Shown one piece after another: positions 41,097 to 48,721 of a stretch of DNA of 48,721 nucleotides; within the stretch, counting starts at the first letter, position 1; the number at the start of each line of letters is the position of its first letter. The stretch comes from Deltaproteobacteria bacterium (GTDB taxonomy: Bacteria > Desulfobacterota > Syntrophia > Syntrophales > UBA2210): positions 88,063-136,783 of the forward strand of contig JAFGTS010000013.1 in assembly GCA_016933965.1 (NCBI GenBank), read 5' to 3'. The translations under genes and the position numbers were made by a program. The notes beneath the pieces are model-generated. The model did no database searches. It was not told the origin of the DNA and saw only the letters and a program-made list of their open reading frames with translations.

Positions 41097-42113
41097 ATGA
41101 AACTGCGCAGGTATAACATTTCAAAACAGACCGTTGAATTCAGGAGACCCAATTTCGGAAAGGCCATTACTGACAATCTTGCGACGATCTCCGTGGATCC
41201 TGACGTTCTTGACATGGCTTCCGAAACGCAACCACTGCTGGAACTGATCCGGCCGATGGCCAAATTCCACCTTGTGACAAAGGTGGAGATTCCCAAACTG
41301 GCGCGGCGGGGCAAGCTCATTGAATACGGCTGGGGCGTCATCCGGTCGCTTGTCATGATGAACGTGATGCAGCACCCGGGAATGAACCCGGTTTCTCGGA
41401 ACAGGCAGTCCAACCTGACGGACCTGAAAAAGGAGATCGCGGAATATGCCCGGGAGCGGGGATACATCTGCGGCTTCACAAAGATCGACCGCCGGTTCAT
41501 TGCCGAAGGTGATGACCGTCTGTTTCCCTATGACACAGCGCTTGTTCTGGGAATGGAAATGGACAGGGAACTTCTTGATGAGGTCCCTTCTCCCGGAAAG
41601 AGGCTCTTTGATTTCGAGATATACGTGAGATCGGGAAGGCTTGTTTTTGACGTGGCCCGTTTTATCAGAAGCAGAGGATATAGATGCTTCGTTCGAGCAC
41701 CTTTTGACGGGGGAGTAAAGTACCCGCCCCATGCGGTGATGGCGGGTCTCGGTGAACTGGGGGCGAACGGAGTGGTTATCACCCGGGAATTCGGGCCCCG
41801 GGTGAGATGGTGCATGATCAGCATCAATGCCGATATCGAGCTCGATGAACCGGTAAACCTGAACATGGCGGACTTCTGTGATGATTGCCGGCTGTGCATC
41901 AGGGCCTGTCCCGGCGGGGCCATTCCGGAAGAGCGCTTCTGGTGGCGAGGCGTGAACAAGCGAAAGATCAACGACAGCCGCTGCTATCCGTTTTTTATCA
42001 AATACGAAGGTTGCGGTCTGTGTTTGAAGGTCTGCCCGATTCACAGGTTCGGCTACGATGCGTGCATGGAGTGGTACATGAAGGATGGAATAGTGCTCGG
42101 GAAGCGGGCCTGA
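41097..42113 (+). CDS. Double [4Fe-4S] protein related to QueG/reductive-dehalogenase-like reductases
   Basis: A 338-residue protein. The C-terminal fifth holds two ferredoxin-like clusters, CDDCRLCIRACPGGAI and CGLCLKVCPIHRFG. The preceding domain (FVRAPFDGGVKYPPHAVMAGLGELGANGVVITREFGPRVR) matches the fold shared by epoxyqueuosine reductase and reductive dehalogenases, both cobalamin enzymes. No Tat signal is seen, so it is cytoplasmic. It could be a reductase of the pathway or an electron donor that reactivates the corrinoid protein; both are inference. The start is ATG 41097 without a clear ribosome site, 13 bp after the SDR stop. Confidence 0.8.
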   Translation: MKLRRYNISKQTVEFRRPNFGKAITDNLATISVDPDVLDMASETQPLLELIRPMAKFHLVTKVEIPKLARRGKLIEYGWGVIRSLVMMNVMQHPGMNPVSRNRQSNLTDLKKEIAEYARERGYICGFTKIDRRFIAEGDDRLFPYDTALVLGMEMDRELLDEVPSPGKRLFDFEIYVRSGRLVFDVARFIRSRGYRCFVRAPFDGGVKYPPHAVMAGLGELGANGVVITREFGPRVRWCMISINADIELDEPVNLNMADFCDDCRLCIRACPGGAIPEERFWWRGVNKRKINDSRCYPFFIKYEGCGLCLKVCPIHRFGYDACMEWYMKDGIVLGKRA

Positions 42114-42134
42114 CAGCACTCACCGGATCCGATT

Positions 42135-42163
42135 TTGACAGGTCTCCCTCCATGCGGTATAGA
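42135..42163 (+). promoter_or_regulatory. Sigma-70-like promoter of the MerR-TetR fusion regulator gene
   Basis: TTGACA (42135-42140) is followed after exactly 17 bp by TATAGA (42158-42163). The regulator's ATG lies about 34 bp downstream. The 17-bp spacing is that of an ordinary promoter rather than the 19-bp spacing of MerR-activated ones. Confidence 0.55.
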
Positions 42164-42196
42164 CTCCAAGATCATGAAAAATAGAAGGACATGATG

Positions 42197-43036
42197 ATGA
42201 AAAACACATCCTTTATGAAGATATCGGAATTATCGGAATTAACGGGTGTCTCCGCCTCGACCATCCGTTACTATCTCAGGGAAGGACTTATCAACCCTCC
42301 GGTCAGGACGGGGAAGACCATGGCATACTATGACGAAGGTCACGTCAAGCAACTCGAATTGATCAAGGAGATCCAGGATGGAGAGAAACTCCCCCTCCGT
42401 TTTGTGAAAAAGATGATGGAAAAGATAGAGAAGGAAACCCTGAGCGGCCAGCAGGGTGCCGCCAGAACGAACCGCCGCGAAGAGATCATCAAGGCGGCGA
42501 TCAGCCTGTTCCGTGAAAAGGGATACGAGAATACCAGCATTACCGATATTGTTGACAGGGCCCGGGTCGGCAGGGGGACCTTTTATCTCAATTTCGACAA
42601 CAAGGAAGAGCTGTTCATCGAATGCGCCGATAAGATATTTTTTGCCATGTATGATGATGTCTGGCAGGAAATCAAGAATGAGAAGGATATGATCGAACGA
42701 CTCAAAAAACGGGGTCTTGCCTTTTACCGTTCCTATCCCCAGTGGCAGGACATGATGAACCTCATAAGAGGTGCCGCCGTCGGAAAACGGGGACCCCTCG
42801 CGGAAAAACTGAAACAGGTCATGCACCAGATCATCGACCCGATCAGTCATGATGTGCAGCGGGGGATCGAGCAGGGCGCCATACGTGACCTTAACAGCAC
42901 CCTCGTGGGATTTATGCTGATGGGGATGTCGGAATATATCTCCTATCTCATTTATGAAGACGAAGCCTTCGACCGGGAAAGTACCTACGAGACTGTCTGG
43001 AACATTCTCGGAAGCGGTATCGAGAAAAAGAAATAA
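42197..43036 (+). CDS. MerR-TetR fusion transcriptional regulator
   Basis: About 279 residues with two DNA-binding domains. Residues about 6-75 are a MerR winged helix (ISELSELTGVSASTIRYYLREGLI, then AYYDEGHVKQLELIKEIQ). Residues about 93-140 are a TetR helix-turn-helix (AISLFREKGYENTSITDIVD, then GRGTFYLNFDNKEELF), followed by a helical ligand-binding domain. It probably senses an acyl-CoA or aromatic intermediate and controls the cluster upstream. Three ATGs are in tandem (42191, 42194, 42197); AAGGA at 42185-42189 best suits 42197. It has its own promoter. Confidence 0.88.
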   Translation: MKNTSFMKISELSELTGVSASTIRYYLREGLINPPVRTGKTMAYYDEGHVKQLELIKEIQDGEKLPLRFVKKMMEKIEKETLSGQQGAARTNRREEIIKAAISLFREKGYENTSITDIVDRARVGRGTFYLNFDNKEELFIECADKIFFAMYDDVWQEIKNEKDMIERLKKRGLAFYRSYPQWQDMMNLIRGAAVGKRGPLAEKLKQVMHQIIDPISHDVQRGIEQGAIRDLNSTLVGFMLMGMSEYISYLIYEDEAFDRESTYETVWNILGSGIEKKK

Positions 43037-43114
43037 TCACTGAACATTGTGAATACCGTCAACGGCCCGCTCCGGGTGATCCCGGGAACGCATGTGCCCG
43101 CCCTCTCTGGGAGA

Positions 43115-43143
43115 TTGACAGCGTCCGCGTTTTCGGGCAATAT
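43115..43143 (+). promoter_or_regulatory. Candidate promoter of cydAB
   Basis: TTGACA (43115-43120), 17 bp, then CAATAT (43138-43143; 3 of 6 consensus bases), about 73 bp before the cydA ATG. The weak -10 suggests it may need activation. Confidence 0.35.
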
Positions 43144-43215
43144 TGTTCCGGCGATCACACATGCCGCGTGTCATGCCGGACGTGATCCGGGGAATCGTGA
43201 AAGGAGGGTCGTGAC

Positions 43216-44547
43216 ATGGATGTCCTGATACTCTCGCGGATTCAGTTCGCCGCCGCCACCTATTTTCATTTTCTTTTTGTCCCCCTGACTCTGGGGTTGT
43301 CCATCATTATCGCCATCATGGAGACCATCTACGTCAGGAGCGGCGATACCGATTACCTGCGGATGACGAAATTCTGGGGAAAGATCTTTGTCATTAACTT
43401 CGTGGTGGGAGTGGTGACGGGCATCACCCTGGAATTCCAGTTCGGTACGAACTGGTCCCGTTACTCACAGTACGTGGGTGATGTATTCGGGCCCCTGCTG
43501 GCGATCGAAGCGACAGCGGCATTTTTCCTGGAATCGGTGTTTCTCGCCGTCTGGATATTCGGCTGGAAAAGACTTTCACCGAAGGCCCACGTGGCGGCCA
43601 TCTGGCTCGTGGCCTTTGCCTCGACCCTGTCGGCCCTCTGGATACTCGTGGCCAATTCCTGGATGCAACACCCCGTGGGATATGTCCTGCGGAACGGCAG
43701 GGCCGAGTTGGCAAACCTGCTCGATATCGTGACCCAGAGCTATTCCGTGCTTACCTTTCTCCATGCCACTTCGGCATCTTACGTGGTGGCGGGGTTTTTC
43801 GTCATGGGCGTCAGCGCCTTCCACCTGCTTCGGAACAGTCACCGCCTTCTCTTCGAAAAGTCGTTCAGGATCGGGCTTTATTTTTCCCTGATCTTCTCGA
43901 TCTTCGTTGTCGCCGAAGGTCACATGCACGGTGCCGACCTGGCTGAAAAACAACCGGCGAAGCTGGCGGCCCTCGAATCCCTCTGGGAAACCCAGGCCTA
44001 CGCGCCGCTCTACCTGCTGGCTGTTCCCGGCATGGACAATGAAGGCAATGTCCTCGAATTCGGACGCGTTCCGGGGGTCATGAGCCTCCTCGCCCACCAC
44101 CGGCCCGACGCCGTGGTGACGGGGCTCAACGATATACCGAAAGAGCTGCGGCCTCCCGTGGCCCCCGTTTTTTATTCGTTCAGGTTCATGGTCGTCCTGG
44201 GAGGGCTCTTTGTCCTGCTCACGCTGTATGGCTGGCTCCGGCGCAACAGGCTTTCCGAGAGCAGGACATTTCTCAGGATCCTGGTCTATGCCGTTCCGCT
44301 TCCCTATATCGTCTGCCTTGCGGGCTGGACCGTGACGGAAGTGGGAAGACAGCCCTGGATCGTGTACGGCCTGATGAAAACGGCCGACGCCGTTTCGCCC
44401 ATTGCGGCCGGGCACGTGGCGGTATCCCTGTGGGCATTCATCATCGTTTATTCCCTGGTCGGCGTCGGGGCCTTCGCCATGATGCTCCGGATCATTCGTA
44501 AAGGACCGGCGGAAGATGCGCGAAAGGAGGTGTCCAGCCATGCTTGA
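43216..44547 (+). CDS. cydA: Cytochrome bd-type quinol oxidase subunit I
   Basis: A 443-residue membrane subunit that oxidises quinol and carries three haems to reduce oxygen. Ligand and signature residues are visible: His18 in YFHFLFVPLTLGLS, the conserved GRxPW-type motif VGRQPWIVYG, and about nine helices. The periplasmic Q-loop between about 250 and 320 is short and lacks the long E. coli-type C-terminal insertion. In an anaerobe this oxidase protects against oxygen. AAAGGAGG lies before the ATG. cydB overlaps by 8 bp. Confidence 0.95.
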   Translation: MDVLILSRIQFAAATYFHFLFVPLTLGLSIIIAIMETIYVRSGDTDYLRMTKFWGKIFVINFVVGVVTGITLEFQFGTNWSRYSQYVGDVFGPLLAIEATAAFFLESVFLAVWIFGWKRLSPKAHVAAIWLVAFASTLSALWILVANSWMQHPVGYVLRNGRAELANLLDIVTQSYSVLTFLHATSASYVVAGFFVMGVSAFHLLRNSHRLLFEKSFRIGLYFSLIFSIFVVAEGHMHGADLAEKQPAKLAALESLWETQAYAPLYLLAVPGMDNEGNVLEFGRVPGVMSLLAHHRPDAVVTGLNDIPKELRPPVAPVFYSFRFMVVLGGLFVLLTLYGWLRRNRLSESRTFLRILVYAVPLPYIVCLAGWTVTEVGRQPWIVYGLMKTADAVSPIAAGHVAVSLWAFIIVYSLVGVGAFAMMLRIIRKGPAEDARKEVSSHA

Positions 44548-45565
44548 AACGCTGTGGTTCTTTCTGTGGGGGTTGCTCTGGGCCGTCTATTTCATGCTTG
44601 ACGGGTTCGACCTGGGACTGGGTATCCTGCTTCCCGTCACCTCGAAAAGAGATAAGGAAACGCGCGCGCTCTACCGTGCCATGGGGCCCTTCTGGGACGG
44701 AAACGAGGTCTGGCTGGTCGCCGCCGGGGGAGTGACCTTCGCCGCATTTCCCACGGCCTATGCCGTCATGTTCAGTTCCCTCTATGCCCCGCTCCTGTGC
44801 GTGCTCTTTGCGCTTATCATTCGCGCCGTCGCCGTCGAGTTCCGGGGGCAGCTTGAGGCGAGCGCCTGGCGTGCCTTCTGGGATGCCTGCCTCTGGGCGA
44901 GCAGTTTCGCGGCGGCCTTTCTCTTCGGTCTCATCTTCGCGAACCTCTTCCGGGGGATCCCCCTGAACGAGGACGGCCTGTTTCAGGGTTCACTGCTCGC
45001 GCTGTTCAACCTGTACGGTGTATCGGGCGGCGCTTTCTTCCTCATTGCCTTCATGTTCCACGGCTCGCTCTGGCTGGTGATAAAATCGGACGGAAAATTG
45101 AGGAGCCGGGCCATCGTGGCGGCCGTGTCTTCCTGGACGGCGGTGACCCTGGCGGCACTGCTCTTTCTCATTCTTTCAGGGTTCAGAACGGACCTCTACG
45201 TTAATTATGTGAATATGCCGGTCCTCTTCCTGATCCCCGGGGCCGCCATCGCAGCGCTCCTGGCCGCCCGGATATTCATCAGCCGCCGTTCGTGGTGGAA
45301 GGCCTGGTTTTCTTCCGCGATCTTCATCGTGGCGGCCACCTTTTTCGGCATCGCCGGTCTCTATCCCTACATCCTGCGGTCGACCCTTGACGAACGGTTC
45401 GGCATCACGTTATATGAAGCCGCGTCGAGCCCGCTGACCCTGAAGACGATGCTCGTGGTCGTCTGCATCTTTGTCCCCCTGGTCCTCGTGTATCAGGGGT
45501 GGGTGTACTGGTTGTTCAGGGACAGGATAGAAGACGGCGATACGGCGGCGGGGGAACCGTACTGA
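44540..45565 (+). CDS. cydB: Cytochrome bd-type quinol oxidase subunit II
   Basis: A 341-residue partner subunit. The N-terminus WFFLWGLLWAVYFMLDGFDL followed by GLGILLP is diagnostic of CydB, as is GNEVWLVAAGGVTFAAFP near residue 60. About eight hydrophobic helices run to the C-terminus. The ATG 44540 is chosen because AAAGGAGG lies 9 bases upstream and the family N-terminus starts there. No cydX-like small ORF was seen after it. Confidence 0.95.
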   Translation: MLETLWFFLWGLLWAVYFMLDGFDLGLGILLPVTSKRDKETRALYRAMGPFWDGNEVWLVAAGGVTFAAFPTAYAVMFSSLYAPLLCVLFALIIRAVAVEFRGQLEASAWRAFWDACLWASSFAAAFLFGLIFANLFRGIPLNEDGLFQGSLLALFNLYGVSGGAFFLIAFMFHGSLWLVIKSDGKLRSRAIVAAVSSWTAVTLAALLFLILSGFRTDLYVNYVNMPVLFLIPGAAIAALLAARIFISRRSWWKAWFSSAIFIVAATFFGIAGLYPYILRSTLDERFGITLYEAASSPLTLKTMLVVVCIFVPLVLVYQGWVYWLFRDRIEDGDTAAGEPY

Positions 45566-45598
45566 ATTGAAAGAACAACGGACGGAACGAAAGACGAC

Positions 45599-46639
45599 AT
45601 GAAGGCAATAGACCTGCGAAGCGATACGGTGACGATGCCCACACCGGTCATGATGGACGCCATCATGAAGGCCGACCTGGGAGATGATGTGTTCGGCGAG
45701 GACCCGACCACAAGAAGGTTCGAAGAACTGGCGGCGGAGACGCTCGGCATGGAATCGGCCATGCTGGTCGCCAGCGGCACCATGGGAAACCTGGTGTCCC
45801 TCCTGACCCATTGCGGCCGGGGAGATGAAGTGATCCTTGGTGACGAGGCACACATATTTCATTACGAGGCGGGAGGCATGTCCGCCCTGGGAGGCATCAT
45901 GCCGCATCTGGTGCCGAACAACGCGGATGGGACAATGGCCCTGAAGGACATTGAAGGGGCCGTTCGGGGGGACAACATCCATTACCCCCGCACCCGGCTG
46001 ATCTGCCTTGAAAATACCCACAACCGGTGTAACGGAGCCCCCCTGACGGCCGAATACACCGGTGCCGTGATCGGCCTCGCCCGCTCTTACGGCCTGAAGG
46101 TGCATCTCGACGGTGCCCGTATATTCAATGCCGCCGTGGCCCTCAACGTTCCCGCCCGCGAGCTTGCCCGCGGTGTCGATTCCGTCAGTTTCTGCCTGTC
46201 CAAGGGCCTTTCGGCGCCTGTCGGTTCCGTTGTATGCGGTTCTCATAAATTCATTAATGAGGCACGCCGGCTTAGAAAGGCGATCGGCGGAGGCATGCGC
46301 CAGACGGGGATACTGGCGGCGCCCGGCATGGTCGCTCTCCGTGAAATGACGGAACGGCTGGCCGAGGACCACGAAAACGCGCGCCTGCTCGCTGAGGGCA
46401 TCGCCGGTATTCCGGGCTTCTCCGTTGCCGTTGACCAGGTGAGGACGAATATCGTCTTCTTCACCCTGGAGAATGAAGGGCTGTCCGATGACGACTTTCT
46501 CGCGGAAACGGCGAAGCGGGGCCTCCTTCTCCTTAATCTCGGCCCGGCCCGTTTTCGGGCCGTCACCCATTACGGCATTACAAAAGATGACATAAAGAAG
46601 GCCCTGTCCCTGCTCGAAACGGTTATCGAGCGGAAATGA
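45599..46639 (+). CDS. ltaE: Low-specificity L-threonine aldolase
   Basis: A 346-residue PLP enzyme of fold type I cleaving threonine or allo-threonine to glycine and acetaldehyde. Motifs are IDLRSDTVTMPT at the N-terminus, GDDVFGEDPTT, the cofactor-stacking HIFHYEAGG, LHLDGAR-type KVHLDGARIFNA and the PLP lysine in SFCLSKGLSAPVGS. The full length is typical. It follows cydB by 33 bp and may be read through from it, although the functions are unrelated. Confidence 0.94.
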   Translation: MKAIDLRSDTVTMPTPVMMDAIMKADLGDDVFGEDPTTRRFEELAAETLGMESAMLVASGTMGNLVSLLTHCGRGDEVILGDEAHIFHYEAGGMSALGGIMPHLVPNNADGTMALKDIEGAVRGDNIHYPRTRLICLENTHNRCNGAPLTAEYTGAVIGLARSYGLKVHLDGARIFNAAVALNVPARELARGVDSVSFCLSKGLSAPVGSVVCGSHKFINEARRLRKAIGGGMRQTGILAAPGMVALREMTERLAEDHENARLLAEGIAGIPGFSVAVDQVRTNIVFFTLENEGLSDDDFLAETAKRGLLLLNLGPARFRAVTHYGITKDDIKKALSLLETVIERK

Positions 46640-46766
46640 CCGTGCCCGCATCCGTCATTCCCTGTGAAATTCTTCCGTGATATTTTTCTGATGATTTTTC
46701 TTCCGATTTATGCATAATCCCTCTTTTCAATTCATGATCATGAGGTCATACAAGGAGGTACAATGT

Positions 46767-47579
46767 ATGTGGATAGTATGTAAGAAGTTGATTTCATTGG
46801 TCCTTATCGTGTGCGTCGTGACGCTGCCGGTGCAGGTGTATGCCTATGGCGGTGGTGGCGGTGACGGCGGTGGTGGTGACACGAAGGACCTGGCGAGTGC
46901 CGGTGCCGGTGTCGGGGGGCCGCCTTTAACGTTTACGCCGCCCGACGATCTGCCCTTTGACATTCCTGATGACTATGAGAATCCGGAAAGTGAAGTCGCC
47001 GGCGGTACGGAAGCCCTCACCTACAAGTCACCCAACAAGGACATTTCACAGGCCCTGTCGCAATGGATGAGCCAGAAATATCACTCGCTGACAGCCAGGC
47101 TTCACAGCGCCATGGCGTCGGCCTATGGTGTCATGGGCAGCGTCTGCAGTTTCGTCAAGGTAAATGCGAAAATTGCCATCGCCACCATGGCTTTTATCGG
47201 CGCCGTCGCGGGTCTGATCGCCATGGCGCCGGCGGCGGCGGCCGCTGTCGGCATTACCATTGCAGGAGCCAAGGCAACCGCTGCGGCCTATGGTGCGGCG
47301 GCCCTTGTAACGGGTGCCCTTATGGCGGGTGCCGAACAATATGACAAGAGCCTTGAAGAAGGAAAGAGCCAGACCGATGCCGCTGCCGACGGGCTGACCA
47401 CCGGCGTGGGAAAAGGTGTCATCGACCAGGCTATCAACATGAATCCTGCTTTCGGGACGATCGATCTCATCCAGAAGGCGGGGACTGGGAAGGGACTTGG
47501 TGACCAGGCCCTTGAGGGAACCACGGGGGGAGGGACTCCCAATCTCGGTTTCGCCCCCATGGCCCCCATAGACGCCTGA
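46767..47579 (+). CDS. Exported Gly/Ala-rich protein of unknown function
   Basis: A 270-residue protein I do not recognise. A clear signal peptide (CKKLISLVLIVCVVTLPVQV, cleavage likely after VYA) is followed by a glycine/aspartate run (GGGGGDGGGGD, about residues 28-38), a Pro/Asp-rich stretch, and a long Ala/Gly hydrophobic region (about 145-205) that could be one or two membrane helices. A repeat-like acidic/Gly tail (SQTDAAADGLTTGVGKG) ends it, vaguely resembling polymorphic-toxin or RHS pre-toxin spacers without a toxin domain. AAGGAGG with 8-base spacing supports the ATG at 46767; an out-of-frame ATG at 46763 opens only 6 codons. The next gene starts 21 bp downstream. Confidence 0.7.
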   Translation: MWIVCKKLISLVLIVCVVTLPVQVYAYGGGGGDGGGGDTKDLASAGAGVGGPPLTFTPPDDLPFDIPDDYENPESEVAGGTEALTYKSPNKDISQALSQWMSQKYHSLTARLHSAMASAYGVMGSVCSFVKVNAKIAIATMAFIGAVAGLIAMAPAAAAAVGITIAGAKATAAAYGAAALVTGALMAGAEQYDKSLEEGKSQTDAAADGLTTGVGKGVIDQAINMNPAFGTIDLIQKAGTGKGLGDQALEGTTGGGTPNLGFAPMAPIDA

Positions 47580-47600
47580 TGACAGACAGGAGGTAACACA

Positions 47601-48721
47601 ATGAAAAGAAACATTAATTATATATGTGTGGCGATACTGATGGGGATCCTCCTGTTTCCTCTTACCGGCTGCAAGGAGCAGATGCAGGCGCTCACGGCGC
47701 CCATCGCCGGAAGCTCGGAAAAGGTCGAGGCGCGGTCGATCTACCTGCCGAACCAGTCGATTCCGGCTGATATCAAGCTGGTTTCTGCGGCCGTCGGTGT
47801 TTCCGCGTACGGAGAAGACCCTCAGAAGGTTGCCGGCGTCAGGATGGAACGGGCCATTGAAAAGCCCTGGAACGACCTTGTTCCCTCAAATTTCCTGCTC
47901 GCGCAGCACAAGATCATCGAGTATGGTCCCTCAACGGAATTTTACCAGTCCATGAGCCTTGCCGGATCCCTTGATTTTCAGGACCATCTGGGACGCCGGA
48001 CGATCCTCCTCTTTGATGCCACGTACCGCGTCGAGGGATCGGGGGTGACCATTTCCCGCTGCGGTGTCGCGCCCGTCTTTCCCGATGAACCGCAGGTCGT
48101 TGCCCTGGTCGTGCCGGGGAATAAAATTCCCAGGAACACGAAGAAGATCATGAGTTCCTTTGAATCCCTCTACCGATTCGCCCTGGCGAATTCGATTCCC
48201 ATGGACAAACCGGGTACCCTTCCCCCCGGGGACAATCTGTATGTCGTCTTCTGCTTCGTCATGGACCGCCTGTCGGTGACGGCCGACATCAAGTTCATGG
48301 TCGATGACGAGAAGACACGGTCCCAAGGATACTGTGATTCAACCCGGTATTACGATTACGACGGCTGGCGCGTGGCGATGCTGCCCGGCACCTTCAAGCT
48401 TCTCGACGAGAAACCGCTCTACTTCAAGTTGAGTTACCGCCCGGGCAAGGAACAGCCCATTATGCGGCGCTATGAGCGTCAGATAGCCATGTTCGGGACC
48501 TTTGACCGGGAGACCCTGCGCGAGGCCCAGAACCGTCCGGAACTCGAGATGATCCTGCCCTTTGAGACTGCAACGGCGCCCATCGACCCGAACGTGAAGA
48601 ACCGCTGGGAATCGGCTGTCGTGAAATACCCCGAAGTGAAGAGCATGGACGTGATGCAGGGATTAACATCGGTGTTCGGCGGCGGAGAGAAAAAACCCCA
48701 GCAGCGTGAACAGGTTATTCC
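47601..48721 (+). CDS. Putative outer-membrane or periplasmic lipoprotein (3' partial)
   Basis: The frame is open from ATG 47601 (AGGAGG 47588-47593) to the window end, 373 codons without stop. The N-terminus (YICVAILMGILLFPLTGC) is a lipoprotein signal with lipobox LTGC, so Cys near residue 25 should be lipidated. The mature part mixes beta-like segments (TILLFDATYRVEGSGVTISR, LYVVFCFVMDRLSVTADIKF) with a repeated YxxDGWRV-like stretch. No known domain was recognised. Its close spacing to the exported Gly/Ala-rich protein suggests both act together in the cell envelope. Confidence 0.75.
   Translation, partial: MKRNINYICVAILMGILLFPLTGCKEQMQALTAPIAGSSEKVEARSIYLPNQSIPADIKLVSAAVGVSAYGEDPQKVAGVRMERAIEKPWNDLVPSNFLLAQHKIIEYGPSTEFYQSMSLAGSLDFQDHLGRRTILLFDATYRVEGSGVTISRCGVAPVFPDEPQVVALVVPGNKIPRNTKKIMSSFESLYRFALANSIPMDKPGTLPPGDNLYVVFCFVMDRLSVTADIKFMVDDEKTRSQGYCDSTRYYDYDGWRVAMLPGTFKLLDEKPLYFKLSYRPGKEQPIMRRYERQIAMFGTFDRETLREAQNRPELEMILPFETATAPIDPNVKNRWESAVVKYPEVKSMDVMQGLTSVFGGGEKKPQQREQVI

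Overview
The window reads as chromosome from an anaerobic, probably syntrophic or acetogen-like deltaproteobacterium (Desulfobacterota, Syntrophales/Syntrophobacterales flavour). This is an inference from gene content, because no rRNA or other taxonomic marker is present. The pointers are an ADP-forming acyl-CoA synthetase, a selenocysteine peroxiredoxin, a pyrophosphate-type phosphofructokinase, a multihaem cytochrome, CoA-dependent degradation genes beside a corrinoid methyltransferase pair, and cytochrome bd. Most of the DNA is moderately GC-rich. One block, about 36.2-40.1 kb, is visibly more AT-rich.

Left part (1-12.1 kb): the end of an acetyl-CoA hydrolase/transferase-GNAT fusion; a peroxiredoxin whose peroxidatic cysteine is an in-frame UGA followed by a SECIS-like hairpin; a convergent ADP-forming acyl-CoA synthetase; a thiolase; a MoxR ATPase/VWA pair; a Na+/phosphate symporter; and a polar amino acid ABC transporter operon.

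Middle (12.1-26.2 kb): a drug/metabolite transporter, a small ribbon-helix-helix-like protein, a SpoU-family RNA methyltransferase, a membrane-anchored cytochrome b5/HAO-like octahaem fusion, a CorA/cation-chloride-type transporter pair, two NUDIX hydrolases lying between inverted copies of a dispersed repeat, a PEPCK-like protein with a PPi-type phosphofructokinase, and a YjbQ-family protein.

Right-centre (26.3-43 kb): a long co-directional catabolic cluster. It holds a cysteine-less thiolase-like protein with a DUF35 partner, enoyl-CoA hydratase, acyl-CoA dehydrogenase, acyl-CoA ligase, old-yellow-enzyme-type reductase, amidohydrolase-2 protein, corrinoid protein, UROD-type methyltransferase, a transhydroxylase-type molybdoenzyme pair, an SDR, a double [4Fe-4S] reductase-like protein and a MerR-TetR fusion regulator. 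My inference is CoA-dependent side-chain removal and ring processing (O-demethylation, decarboxylation, transhydroxylation, reduction) of a methoxylated or hydroxylated aromatic. The molybdoenzyme pair looks like a later insertion: a 183-bp direct duplication (end of the UROD gene plus start of the SDR gene) flanks it, leaving one SDR remnant and one UROD remnant.

Right end (43-48.7 kb): cydAB, a low-specificity threonine aldolase, a secreted glycine/alanine-rich protein of unknown function and a lipoprotein that runs off the window. I saw no tRNA, rRNA, CRISPR array, transposase or phage gene.
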